Positions 52,882 to 61,208 of a stretch of DNA of 64,000 nucleotides are shown one piece after another. The DNA comes from Amycolatopsis lurida. Its GTDB lineage: Bacteria; Actinomycetota; Actinomycetes; Mycobacteriales; Pseudonocardiaceae. Under the pieces are notes generated by a model. That model did not search any database. It was given only the letters and a program-made list of their open reading frames with translations, and had not been told where the DNA came from. The position numbers and the translations under genes were made by a program. Location: positions 2,325,501 to 2,389,500 of the forward strand of contig NZ_FNTA01000004.1 of the NCBI RefSeq assembly GCF_900105055.1, read 5' to 3'. Numbering within the stretch: position 1 is the stretch's first letter; each line of letters begins with the position of its first letter.

Positions 52882-53573
52882 TCACGTCCGTGGGCGTGCT
52901 GATCCCGGCGCGCGACGAAGAAACCGATCTCCCGGCCTGCCTGCGGGCGCTGGCTGTCGCCCTGCGCGAACTGCCTCCGGAACTGGAACGGCGGGTCTGT
53001 GTGGTGGCCGACCGCTGCCGTGACGACACCGCCAAGCTGGCCAGGGACGCGGGAACGGAGGTCCTCGTCAACGCTCGCGACCTGCCGATCGGAGCGATCC
53101 GGGCGCTGGGCGCACAACACCTGCTTCGCGGGCTGGATCACCACGCATCGGCCCGTACCGTGCTGTTGAGCACGGACGCGGACACCCTAGTCGACCGAGA
53201 CTGGGCGGTCCGTCATGTCCGCCGGGCGGAGGCGGGCTGGGACGCCGTGGCCGGCACAGCGAAGCTGAAAACCGCGTTGGCGGCCAACGCGCAGCCACGC
53301 TATGAGGCACTGCTCGCGAACGCACGAACCGCCGCGGGCCATGGGAACGTCTACGGAGCCAACCTGTCGATCAGGGCGAGCGCCTACCACGCGGTCGGCG
53401 GTTTCCTCCCGATCCGGACCGCCGAAGACCACGACCTGTGGCGTCGTCTCGCCCACGCCGGATTCCGGCTGGTCTATGCCGAGGAAGCGAAAGTCGAGAC
53501 GAGCGCCCGCCTGAACGGCCGAGCGCCGGACGGCCTCTCGACATTGTTGCGTGCCCTTGCCCGAGCCTCATGA
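52878..53573 (+). CDS. Family 2 glycosyltransferase
   Basis: A 231-residue cytoplasmic GT-A enzyme. TSVGVLIPARDEETDLPACL is the nucleotide-binding start, VLLSTDADTLVDRDW has the DxD metal site, and RTAEDHDLWRRLAHAGFRLV carries the ED...RR-type acceptor motif. No membrane segment is present, so it acts on a soluble or membrane-surface acceptor. A TTG at 52878 overlaps the preceding stop by 4 bp; a GTG at 52890 is the alternative start. It ends the probable katE-acd-deacetylase/methyltransferase-GT operon. Confidence 0.85.
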   Translation: MITSVGVLIPARDEETDLPACLRALAVALRELPPELERRVCVVADRCRDDTAKLARDAGTEVLVNARDLPIGAIRALGAQHLLRGLDHHASARTVLLSTDADTLVDRDWAVRHVRRAEAGWDAVAGTAKLKTALAANAQPRYEALLANARTAAGHGNVYGANLSIRASAYHAVGGFLPIRTAEDHDLWRRLAHAGFRLVYAEEAKVETSARLNGRAPDGLSTLLRALARAS

Positions 53574-53594
53574 ACCTTCGCGACATCCCCTCGT

Positions 53595-53756
53595 TCCAAG
53601 GAGTATCCGGCGGCCTTTCTCGCCGGTGACCCGGAGAAGTGTGTGCGGACGCTGGCGGCGAGGTTGACCGAGCCGCCGTTCCTCGACGAAGACGCCGTCC
53701 TGCCAGCGTTCTCGGCCGAGCGGTCGACCGCACTCGGAGCCATGTGCGTGGCCTGA
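53595..53756 (+). pseudogene. Short coding remnant of unknown family
   Basis: SKEYPAAFLAGDPEKCVRTL, AARLTEPPFLDEDAVLPAFS and a stop at 53754-53756 have good codon use but no start codon or ribosome site. It may be the 3' end of a lost gene. The rest of 53574-53962 shows no gene. Confidence 0.3.
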
Positions 53757-53962
53757 CCGGTGACGGCCGACTCCTGTCTCGCTCCGGCCCTGCGCGCGCC
53801 ACTACCCGAGAGCGGCGCCGGTCGGCGTCGGAAAAGCGCAGGTGCTCGCCGAGGAAGGTGCTGGGCGGGGGTGTACAGGAGTCGCTCCTCGACCTTCAGC
53901 GCGTCGTGGTGCGCGGTCTGGCCGGCGGATGCCGGGCGAGAGGCGCCGTCGGTGGTCATACG

Positions 53963-54364
53963 TCAGGGAGAGGTCGGAGCTTCTGTTTCTTTCTCGATCA
54001 CACCGATCTGCGCCGGGTCTTCCGGGGGCGCCATGTGGCGAATGCTTTCCCCACCCTTGTGATCGTGGGCACGGGAATGCAGGGTGTCCAGCACGCTCTT
54101 CAGTTTGTGCGCCGCTCCGGCGTACGCGTCGTCCACCGTCGTCGCGTGATGCGTCACCGCGACGGGCTGTTTCGCCCCGGGACGTGCTTCGATCACGCAC
54201 TTCTTGTCTTCCGGCTTGGTGCCGCCGTTGTCGCTGAGGTGCACCTCTACCCGGGTCAACCAGCCATCGAACCTGGACAGGCTGTTTTCCAAGTCCGTCT
54301 TCACGTAGGCGGCGAGTCCCTCGCCGCCATGGACGTTGTGGTCGGTGTTGACTTGGATCTGCAC
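53963..54364 (-). CDS. HPF/RaiA-family ribosome-associated protein
   Basis: A 133-residue protein. VQIQVNTDHNVHGGEGLAAY, LSRFDGWLTRVEVHLSDNGG and KKCVIEARPGAKQPVAVTHH follow the beta-alpha fold of hibernation-promoting factors, which bind the 30S decoding centre and silence or protect ribosomes in stationary phase. It lacks the long C-terminal dimerisation domain of long HPF. The GTG at 54364 has GGAGG at the proper distance. It is the third gene of an operon with an ANTAR-like protein and a broken ORF, under a sigma-B-like promoter. Confidence 0.8.
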   Translation of the reverse strand: MQIQVNTDHNVHGGEGLAAYVKTDLENSLSRFDGWLTRVEVHLSDNGGTKPEDKKCVIEARPGAKQPVAVTHHATTVDDAYAGAAHKLKSVLDTLHSRAHDHKGGESIRHMAPPEDPAQIGVIEKETEAPTSP

Positions 54365-54439
54365 GAGCACCCTCCGCGGGAAAACGACGATGATGATGTC
54401 CGCAGTACCACGGACACGACGGACTCAAACCCAGATCAC

Positions 54440-54672
54440 ACGGCACGACCGCGCGCCGGTGGTGGCGCTGTCGCACCAGTTCTGCCGTCACTTGGGCGAA
54501 CTGCCGCTCCAAGCTCGGCTCGTCGGCGGTCGGCTCCAGCAGCATTCCGCTGACATGCGCCGCCAGAACGGGGTGGATATCTCTGCACACCCGGAAACAA
54601 AGCTCGGCCAAACCAAAACTCGCGCTGCTCCGGTGCGAGGCCGGCTGTCATCTGCTCTTGGGGCGAGGTCAC
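54440..54672 (-). pseudogene. Second gene of the ANTAR/HPF operon, frameshifted
   Basis: The GTG at 54672 overlaps the stop of the ANTAR-like gene (GTGA). The first 20 codons (TSPQEQMTAGLAPEQREF) have high third-position GC; then at a TTTT run near 54615 the coding pattern moves to another frame and reads GLAELCFRVCRDIHPVLAAH, SGMLLEPTADEPSLERQFAQ. The two parts make one helical protein of about 75 residues with a one-base slip between them. A true frameshift mutation, programmed frameshift at the T-run or sequencing error are all possible. Family unknown. Confidence 0.45.
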
Positions 54673-54860
54673 GTCGACCGCGGTACTTGGCCGGTCGAGG
54701 CCACCAAAGCCGCGCAGCGTGACAGCGAGATGTGCCGACGACGCGCCATCTCCCTCAGCTCGCCACCAGCCCGCTCACGGCTGACACCCCGAGCGACCAG
54801 AACGGCCTCCGCCCGCTCGAGATCACCAACGGGCACGGTAGCTTTCCTGCGAAACAACAC
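54669..54860 (-). CDS. Stand-alone ANTAR-like RNA-binding protein
   Basis: A 63-residue protein starting at GTG 54860, 7 bases after GGAGG. DLERAEAVLVARGVSRERAG and GELREMARRRHISLSRCAAL resemble the three-helix ANTAR domain, which binds paired hexanucleotide hairpins in mRNA leaders and prevents termination. ANTAR domains are normally fused to a sensor or receiver domain; here it is alone, a possible RNA-binding element controlled by expression. It leads an operon that ends in the HPF gene. The family call is moderate because the domain is short. Confidence 0.5.
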   Translation of the reverse strand: MLFRRKATVPVGDLERAEAVLVARGVSRERAGGELREMARRRHISLSRCAALVASTGQVPRST

Positions 54861-54901
54861 TACGTTTCCTCCGGCGACAATTTCACGACGACTCAAGGGA
54901 C

Positions 54902-54927
54902 CTACCCACGAACGTCGGACCTCAACC
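54902..54927 (-). promoter_or_regulatory. Sigma-B-like promoter of the ANTAR/HPF operon
   Basis: On the minus strand GGTTGA (54922-54927) and GGGTAG (54902-54907) are 14 bp apart, matching the SigB-type promoter. The -10 lies 41 bp before the GTG of the ANTAR-like gene. It resembles the catalase promoter of this window. Confidence 0.55.
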
Positions 54928-55093
54928 AGGAAACCCGGGCACGCGCCGGCCACGGCTACGCGCCCCCCAGTTTCCCGGTATAGAAGAGAAAAACAGGCCG
55001 ACGGCGTTTGACGAGACACCAGCGCGGGCACTACCAGCCCAGTTCCCATCGTGGCTGAAAATCCGTTCGGCCGCTCCAGGAGGGTGAATCACC

Positions 55094-55249
55094 ATGATCG
55101 TGCTCGGAGTCATCATTCTCGTGATCGGCCTGATCGTCGACATTCCCGTACTGACCACCATCGGTGCCGTTCTCGCCGTCGTGGGCGTGGTTCTCGCGAT
55201 TCTCGGCGGCACGGGACGCAAGGTGGGCGGCCGCGCCCACTGGTTCTGA
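55094..55249 (+). CDS. DUF6131-like two-helix membrane protein
   Basis: A 51-residue protein, MIVLGVIILVIGLIVDIPVL, with two hydrophobic helices (1-19 and about 21-42) and a C-terminal GRKVGGRAHWF tail. This is the layout of actinobacterial DUF6131 proteins, which are small, abundant and of unknown function. AGGAGG lies 10 bases before the ATG. A GTTT / GGGCAC pair 16 bp apart further upstream may be a weak sigma-B promoter. Confidence 0.8.
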   Translation: MIVLGVIILVIGLIVDIPVLTTIGAVLAVVGVVLAILGGTGRKVGGRAHWF

Positions 55250-55271
55250 GCCACTCACCGTTCCCACCGAC

Positions 55272-55304
55272 GGCCCCGGTCCGCGTTTCACCCGGACCGG
55301 GGCC
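55272..55304 (+). terminator. Hairpin terminator
   Basis: GGCCCCGGTCCG (55272-55283) pairs perfectly with CGGACCGGGGCC (55293-55304) around a 9-nt loop, 22 bp beyond the DUF6131-like stop codon. Confidence 0.8.
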
Positions 55305-55354
55305 ACCGTCTTCCTGCTGACACTTCCTTCTTCACCGCACCCGCGAGGACCACG

Positions 55355-55864
55355 ATGCCTGAGCCGACGACACCGGAACCCCTCCCGGCCGAATTGCGGA
55401 CTCTGGCCGCCGAGGCCGACACTCTCGCCGAACGGACCGCGGAAATGGCCGCTCGTCTGGAGGCCGCCGACGACGGGCACTTGCAACGGCTCGCGCGGCC
55501 GATGAACAAAGCCACCGACGATCTGGCCGACTACACCAACGAAATCGCCAGGACCGCCGCATACCTGACCCGCGTCCGAGTGGCCCGCGATCCCCATCTG
55601 TGCGACGTTCCCTGGGGCATCTGCCCTGACCACGGCGTCACCCTGCACTCACGCGCAGACCAGGCTTGGTGTACCGCCACAGGCTGTGACAATTCCTGGA
55701 ATTACGACCGGCTCCACACTCCCTGCACAGAACCAGCCGCGGCGATCGCCACCGATCGCGACGGTGTGACAGGCTCGCTCTGCTCGGCCCACGCATCCGA
55801 CGCCAAGCGGCGACTGGACGGATGCAGCATCGAATATCTCGACCACCGGGCAACGAACCCCTGA
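55355..55864 (+). CDS. Conserved-looking cysteine-containing protein of unknown function
   Basis: A 169-residue cytoplasmic protein. The first 80 residues are a helical, coiled-coil-like region (LRTLAAEADTLAERTAEMAA). The second half has six cysteines and several histidines in an order that could bind zinc: DPHLCDVPWGICPDHG, WCTATGCDNSWNYD, HTPCTEPAAAI and GSLCSAHASD. I do not recognise a characterised family. It may be a DNA- or RNA-associated zinc-ribbon protein. It lies alone after the DUF6131-like gene. Confidence 0.65.
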   Translation: MPEPTTPEPLPAELRTLAAEADTLAERTAEMAARLEAADDGHLQRLARPMNKATDDLADYTNEIARTAAYLTRVRVARDPHLCDVPWGICPDHGVTLHSRADQAWCTATGCDNSWNYDRLHTPCTEPAAAIATDRDGVTGSLCSAHASDAKRRLDGCSIEYLDHRATNP

Positions 55865-56518
55865 CCGGCTTCGTGCCCATCAGTTCCGCTGAAGGTCGAT
55901 GCCGGTGAAGTCGCCCAGGGGCCGCGGCGGGACGTGCGCCGACCAGGGTGTCGGCTTTGAGGCTGAGCGCGTCGACCAACGTGATGATCAGACCGGCGTG
56001 CTCTCCGGACCAGTAGCCGTGGCCGGACTTCGGCGTCGACAGCCCTAGCCCGGGCAGGTCAGAGTGATGTTCTTGGCATTAGCGCTGCATCTCGGCGTCC
56101 TCGTCTGTGGCGGTCTCGGGACTCGCGGCGCGGCTTCGGTCACGGTCTTACGCGTTCGACGGAAACGTCGAATCGGCTGCGCGGTTCATCGGCCACGACT
56201 ACCGGTGATCGCGTGACCGGCGAACTGCCGCGCGAAGGCTTGTTCCTCCGAATGGACGAAAGACGTGCTGTCATCCGTTCCTCGCGGCGTCGACCGGACC
56301 GCCGACGACCTCGCACCGGTCTCAGCCGAGTCGACCAGCTATGTCGGCCACGCGCAGGAGGGTGCCGCGATACGCCGGTTGCTCGGCCAAGCGCGGCGTT
56401 TTCACAGGACTGGGCGACGCGCTGATCCAAATCCGCAAATCCGGTCGGAAGCCGTGCGGCCCCTGCCTATTCAGCCACCGTCGTGGCGTCGGTCAGGGGC
56501 CGCACGGAGAACCGGTCA
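55865..56518. other. Region without recognisable gene
   Basis: Several short frames occur on both strands but have no ribosome site or consistent codon pattern. A minus-strand stretch around 55940-56030 reads STPKSGHGYWSGEHAGLIIT and could be a protein fragment; I cannot place it. Confidence 0.35.
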
Positions 56519-57346
56519 TCAGTCCTGGTACAACGGATCGTCGTCCACGCGTACATACAGTGCTTCGACTGGCTGTTCAGCCCCGCTGTTCCACGTGGCG
56601 TTCTCAATCGCTCCGATGAGGACATCCCCCGTGCCCCGGATCTCGAACGCATCGGGATCCAGGCCGAGTTGGCCGGCGAGTTTCGTGGCCACTCGCCGCA
56701 GGCCCGGCTCGGCGGCTTCACCATCGATGGCGGGGGTCGCTGAGAGCAGGGCGACTTCGCAGAACTCTTCCGGCAGGCCTGCCGGACGCGACGAGACGAT
56801 CTGGATCACCGACGCGCCGATCGACGCTACGAGCGGAAGACATCGGTCCAGCGCCGTGTTCAGGTCCGCCACCGGAAGCCGGAGGTGGACCCGAGCGATG
56901 ATGTCCGTTTCCTCGCGCGGCGTGGAATCAGCACGGGCCACGGACGTCGGCGCGCGTGTTTCCTGCCCTCCCCGCTCGGCTACCACCCTGAAAAGAACGT
57001 AGCCGTCGACCTTCAGTTTCTGGAACCGAAGGCTGGCGAAGCCGCGCCGATCCGGGTCACCGTGGATCTCGAGGTTTTCGTCGTTCAGCCGGTACTTGAC
57101 GATCGCCGGTCGAACTGCCCGCCGCATGGCCTGCTCGATGGTTTCCCCTTCCGCTACCGAGCAGGTGAAGAAGAGGGAAGCAAGGAATCCGGTCCTGGGG
57201 CTCTCGGGGTTGGCGCGTTCGATCTCCACCGCGACGGCACCGAATTCGTCGAGCAGCGGCCGGCACACGCCGAGGGCCGTCGCGAGTTCCGTGGTCTCGA
57301 CGGCGAACCGGATGTCCGTGACGATATCGGTTTCCGGAAACTTCAT
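56519..57346 (-). CDS. Probable immunity protein with internal domain duplication
   Basis: A 275-residue cytoplasmic protein of unknown family. Its ATG overlaps the stop of the toxin gene by 4 bp, the usual toxin-immunity order. Two halves are similar in layout: residues 1-125 (TDIRFAVETTELATALGVCR, ENLEIHGDPDRRGFASLRFQ) and 145-270 (IIARVHLRLPVADLNTALDR, DAFEIRGTGDVLIGAIENAT). Each has a charged beta-strand start, a helix with a conserved leucine pattern, and a late Glu-Ile-(H/R)-Gly turn. It would neutralise the Ntox17-like toxin, probably by direct binding. The assignment rests on position, not on homology. Confidence 0.6.
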   Translation of the reverse strand: MKFPETDIVTDIRFAVETTELATALGVCRPLLDEFGAVAVEIERANPESPRTGFLASLFFTCSVAEGETIEQAMRRAVRPAIVKYRLNDENLEIHGDPDRRGFASLRFQKLKVDGYVLFRVVAERGGQETRAPTSVARADSTPREETDIIARVHLRLPVADLNTALDRCLPLVASIGASVIQIVSSRPAGLPEEFCEVALLSATPAIDGEAAEPGLRRVATKLAGQLGLDPDAFEIRGTGDVLIGAIENATWNSGAEQPVEALYVRVDDDPLYQD

Positions 57347-60300
57347 TTGTGTGTCACACGTCCCTCGGGGGAAATGTTGGCATGCCCCTTGTCCTTGGCG
57401 AAGTAGTCCATCTTACCGTCGCCGTTCTTGATCTGGACGTCCCATTCGTTCTGGTTCGAGTTCCATCGCCACTCGTTACCGTACGCGTCGTTGTACGACC
57501 GCCTGGGAGTACTCGGTTTGAAGGTGTCGGCCGGCACGAACCGGATCGGCCCCATCGTGGGCAGCCGCGCGGCTTTGAGCGCTTGTATGTACTCGGGTCC
57601 CTTGCCGCTGAGATACTTTTCCGCGTCTCGGTGCAGGGTGTTCATCACGCTGAAGGCCCGGTTGGCGTGATCCGGTGAAAGTCCCTTCACGTTGTGCAGG
57701 GCGTTTTCCAGGAAGCCCTTTCGGCTGATATACGGCGCGAGGAACCCGAAACCCTTCTCGATTCGTCGCGCGGCCTTGGCGAAGTCGGCACCCGCGCCGA
57801 GGCCGGGGATGGCGCCGGCGGCCGAGAGCACCACACCGGCCCAGTCGCCCTGGAAGAGGCTCATCAGCCCGGACCCGATATTGCTGACCGGTGTCGGGTC
57901 GAACATGCTCGCGAGGTCGACTAGCAGCCCAGCGAGATCGGCCAGCGACATGCCACCCTCGAGGGCCATTTCCCTGGGCACCACCGGATCGGCGTCGCCA
58001 CCGGGGTCCGGGGGAACCGGTACCGGGTTCTCGCGTTGTGCCCTGTCTTCCGCGGCACGCTTGTCCGAGTAGATCTTCAGGGCGTCCGCGGCGGCCTGCG
58101 CGGCTTCGTTGGCGGACTTGCCGGCGGCGATAGCGGACGCGCGTGCGTCCGCCGCGGCCGCCTGTGCCTCGGCCGAGTAGATCCTGGCCCGTGCGGCGGA
58201 TGCCGAAGCCTCGGCCGCGGACTGCTCAGCCGCTCGCGCGGACTTTTGTGCCGCATTGGCGGCGTCACGGGCCTGCTGCGCGGAACGTGCGGCCGCGTCT
58301 GCCGACTCCTGCGCCTGCCGCGCGGACTCTTTGGCCTGATCCGCGTAACGCCGCGCCTCGTCCGCCGCCCGATTCGCCTGGTCGGCATAGGTTTGCGCCT
58401 CGTTGGCCGCGTTGCGCGCCACCGCCGCGGCGCGCGCCGCTTCGGCCGCGCTCGCCCTGGCATCTGCGGCCAGCCGGTTCGCCTCCGCGACATAACGCCG
58501 GACCTCGGCGGCGTGGGTCGCCGCGTCGTGGTCCATCCGCTGGGCCTTGTACTGCCCGACCTGGAGGAAGATCCGCAGGAACGACGGCGGGCCCGCCAGC
58601 GCGACCTGCCCGGCCGCCTTGATGTTCGGCCCGCCGGTGCTGATGATCCGGCCGACGGCGATCCGGTCGTCGTGCTCGGCCGCGACGTATTGCCCCGTGG
58701 CGAGGAACTGCTCGACGTCCGCCGGGGTGCCGTTCAGCGCTTGCTGCGCGGCCTCCTTCGTGGCGGGGCCGCCGGTGCTCATGATCTGGCCGACGCGGAC
58801 CCGGTCGTCAGCGACCTTGCCGTCGTAGTACTGGGTGCGCAGGAAGGTCTGGACAGCCGGGTAAGCACCGAACAGCGCGGTCTCCGCGGCGGTCTTCTTC
58901 GCGGCCTTGTCCGTGGAGTCGGCCAGGAAGGCGACGCGAGCGCGGTCGTCCTGCTCGGCCGCGATCCGGCGCTGGGTCCGCACGAACGCGAGCACGTCGG
59001 CGTCGGTCCCGCTCAGCGCCGCCTCCGCGGCCGCGATAGTCCAAGAGCCGCCGGTCCTGCGGAGCTGGACGGCGATCTTCCGCCCGTCGGCCACCTTGGT
59101 GGCGTCCGTCGTTTCGGGGGCCTCCGCCTCGGCGATCAGCCGCTGGGTCTCCTGGTCCAGCCTGGCCGCCTCGGCCGCGTCCCACTCGGCGTCGGCCCGT
59201 CGCGTGTCGTACGCCTGTTTCGCCTGCTCCGCGGTCCCGACCGCTTCGGCGGTGTCGTTCGCGAGCCGGTCGGCCTCGCTCTTCCGGGCGGTCTCTTCGA
59301 TCCTCGCCGCCTCGGCCGCCGCCGCCGTCGCCGCGTCTGCCGCGCGAAGCGACGCTTCGGCGTGGATTGTGGCTTCCTTGGCCGCGTCCTGGGCCTCTCC
59401 GGCGTGCTTGGCCGCCTCTTCGGCCGCGGTAGCCGCCGCCTCCGCGTGGCCGGCCGCCGAGCGGGCCGCCCGGGAGGCCTCGGCCGCCGCGCTCGCGGCC
59501 TCGTTGGCGAACGACTCCGCGGCGTTCGCGGCGCGGTTGGCCTCCGCGGCCTTCCGCTTCGCCGTCGCGGCGGCGTTCCTTGCCCGCTGGGCTTCGGCCC
59601 CGGCGGAACCGGCGTACCCGGCGGCGGCCGCCGCCGCGACCGCGGCGGCGTCGGCGTTGGCCCCGGCACTGCGGGCCGAGCCGGCCGCTGAAGCCGCGTT
59701 CACCGCGGCGGAACCGGCCGCCGTGGCCGCGTCGGCGGCGAGGTTGGCCGCCGCGGCGACGGCCCGGGCATCGACCGCGGCCCGGCGGGCGGCGTCGGCC
59801 TGGCCGGCGTCACTGGCCGCCGCGGCGGCGGCGTTGCGGGCACGGACCGCGGCCTGACCCGCGGCCGCGGCGGCGGAGGCGGCCTTGGCCGCGGCGTTCG
59901 CCGCGACCCGTGCGGCCGCGTTCGCCGCGTTCGCCGCCGCGATCGCGGCCTGCGCGGCGTCCGCGGCGCGTCCGGCCGAATCCGCCGCCCGCCCGGCCGC
60001 CTCCGCCGCCCGGCCCGCGTCGTTCTTCGCTGCCTCGGTCTCCTGGGCCGCCCGCTGTGCGGCCTCCTTGGCATGCCGGGACGCCTCCACCGCGCGGGCC
60101 GAAGCCTCCTTGGCCGCCTCGGTTTCCCGGACAGCCTCTGCCCCGGACTCCTTCGCCAGTGCCGCGAGCTGCGCGACCGACGTCGTCTCCTGGTCGCGAG
60201 CGCGGGCGATGTACTGACCGCTGCGGAGGAACTCCTTGACGTCGTCAGGCGTGCCCGCGAGCGCGACCTGGGCCGCCTGCTGCACGTTGGGGCCGCCCTC

Positions 60301-60876
60301 GACCATGATCCGCCCGACGAGCACGCGGTTGTCGCGCTCGGCAGGCTCGAACTGCCCGCTGACCAGGAATCGCCAGACGTCCTCGGCGGTCCCGTTCAAC
60401 GCCGCCTGCGCGGCCTCACGGACACCGCGTCCCCCGGTGCTCATGATCTGCCCGACCCGGACCCGCTGGTCCTGCTCGAGCGGGGCGCGCCAGCCGTCGG
60501 CCAGGAAGGCCCGGACGTCCTCGGGGGTCCCGTTCAACGCGGCTTGCGCCGCTTCCCGGAGGCCGCGGCCGCCGGTGGCGAGCAGCTGCCCGACCCGGAC
60601 GCGGTCGTCCTGCGCCCGCGCCGTCGCCTCACCGGTCCGCAGGAACTCGGCGACCTCCGCGTCGGAGCCCGTCAGGGCGATCTCCGCGGCCCTGGTCACC
60701 CCCGGTGTGCCGGTCCGCACTATCGCCAGTACCCGCGCCCGGTCGGCCGCGCCGCCTGACGGGGTCTCCGCCGCGGCGACCGGTCCGGCGCCCGCCGTTC
60801 CCGCCACCAACGCGCCAACCACGGCCAGCACCACAAGGGCACGCCGACCCGGCGCGCCACACAGTCTGATTCCCAC
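57343..60876 (-). CDS. Polymorphic toxin with ALF repeats, Ala-rich coiled coils and Ntox17-like C terminus
   Basis: A 1177-residue exported protein starting at GTG 60876. A signal peptide (LVVLAVVGALVAGTAGAGPV) is followed by four ALF repeats (about 45-240; GLREAAQAALNGTPEDVRAF), a long Ala-rich coiled coil (240-600), four more ALF repeats (605-815; ATKEAAQQALNGTPADVEQF), a second coiled coil to about 965, and a hydrophobic Gly-rich segment (985-1040). The last 50 residues carry SYNDAYGNEWRWNSNQNEWD, then GHANISPEGRVTH, the signature of the predicted RNase toxin Ntox17. The stop overlaps the downstream immunity-like gene by 4 bp. It probably inhibits competing cells; how it is delivered is not shown. 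Confidence 0.8.
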   Translation of the reverse strand: MGIRLCGAPGRRALVVLAVVGALVAGTAGAGPVAAAETPSGGAADRARVLAIVRTGTPGVTRAAEIALTGSDAEVAEFLRTGEATARAQDDRVRVGQLLATGGRGLREAAQAALNGTPEDVRAFLADGWRAPLEQDQRVRVGQIMSTGGRGVREAAQAALNGTAEDVWRFLVSGQFEPAERDNRVLVGRIMVEGGPNVQQAAQVALAGTPDDVKEFLRSGQYIARARDQETTSVAQLAALAKESGAEAVRETEAAKEASARAVEASRHAKEAAQRAAQETEAAKNDAGRAAEAAGRAADSAGRAADAAQAAIAAANAANAAARVAANAAAKAASAAAAAGQAAVRARNAAAAAASDAGQADAARRAAVDARAVAAAANLAADAATAAGSAAVNAASAAGSARSAGANADAAAVAAAAAAGYAGSAGAEAQRARNAAATAKRKAAEANRAANAAESFANEAASAAAEASRAARSAAGHAEAAATAAEEAAKHAGEAQDAAKEATIHAEASLRAADAATAAAAEAARIEETARKSEADRLANDTAEAVGTAEQAKQAYDTRRADAEWDAAEAARLDQETQRLIAEAEAPETTDATKVADGRKIAVQLRRTGGSWTIAAAEAALSGTDADVLAFVRTQRRIAAEQDDRARVAFLADSTDKAAKKTAAETALFGAYPAVQTFLRTQYYDGKVADDRVRVGQIMSTGGPATKEAAQQALNGTPADVEQFLATGQYVAAEHDDRIAVGRIISTGGPNIKAAGQVALAGPPSFLRIFLQVGQYKAQRMDHDAATHAAEVRRYVAEANRLAADARASAAEAARAAAVARNAANEAQTYADQANRAADEARRYADQAKESARQAQESADAAARSAQQARDAANAAQKSARAAEQSAAEASASAARARIYSAEAQAAAADARASAIAAGKSANEAAQAAADALKIYSDKRAAEDRAQRENPVPVPPDPGGDADPVVPREMALEGGMSLADLAGLLVDLASMFDPTPVSNIGSGLMSLFQGDWAGVVLSAAGAIPGLGAGADFAKAARRIEKGFGFLAPYISRKGFLENALHNVKGLSPDHANRAFSVMNTLHRDAEKYLSGKGPEYIQALKAARLPTMGPIRFVPADTFKPSTPRRSYNDAYGNEWRWNSNQNEWDVQIKNGDGKMDYFAKDKGHANISPEGRVTHK

Positions 60877-61208
60877 CCTGCTCGGTCCCCCTTGAATGAA
60901 TGCCGATGATCAGACAATGAGAACCATAGCCACCCGGTAATGCACCGCACCAGCGCGGCGTAGATTTCCGGATTTGTCAATCCGCCGTTGTCGCCATAAC
61001 GGCGGACGTTATTCGCGATCAATCGAGACGGCACCAACGTTAGCCACTCTCGACCAATTATGATGAAGGTCATAGTTATGGAACTTTTACCATAAAGGGA
61101 TTTGCCCGACACTTATTCGATCTACATTTTCCATCGGGGGGCGGCTTGTCGTGCCACGCATCTGCCTGGGCACCGTTTCCCGTTTTTGCCACGGAGGAAC
61201 TGTTCATC
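60877..61208. promoter_or_regulatory. Divergent promoter region between toxin and secreted-protein genes
   Basis: This 332-bp gap is AT-rich by local standards. A perfect inverted repeat CCGCCGTT (60982-60989) / AACGGCGG (60998-61005) with an 8-nt spacer lies near the middle. It is a good candidate operator shared by the toxin gene and the divergent secreted-protein genes. Otherwise no gene is seen. Confidence 0.5.

Noticed and set aside
58036-59691. Long open frame on the plus strand opposite the toxin gene
   Set aside because: It is the mirror of the Ala-rich coiled-coil coding sequence; its Arg/Gly/Leu-rich translation has no domain and no ribosome site.
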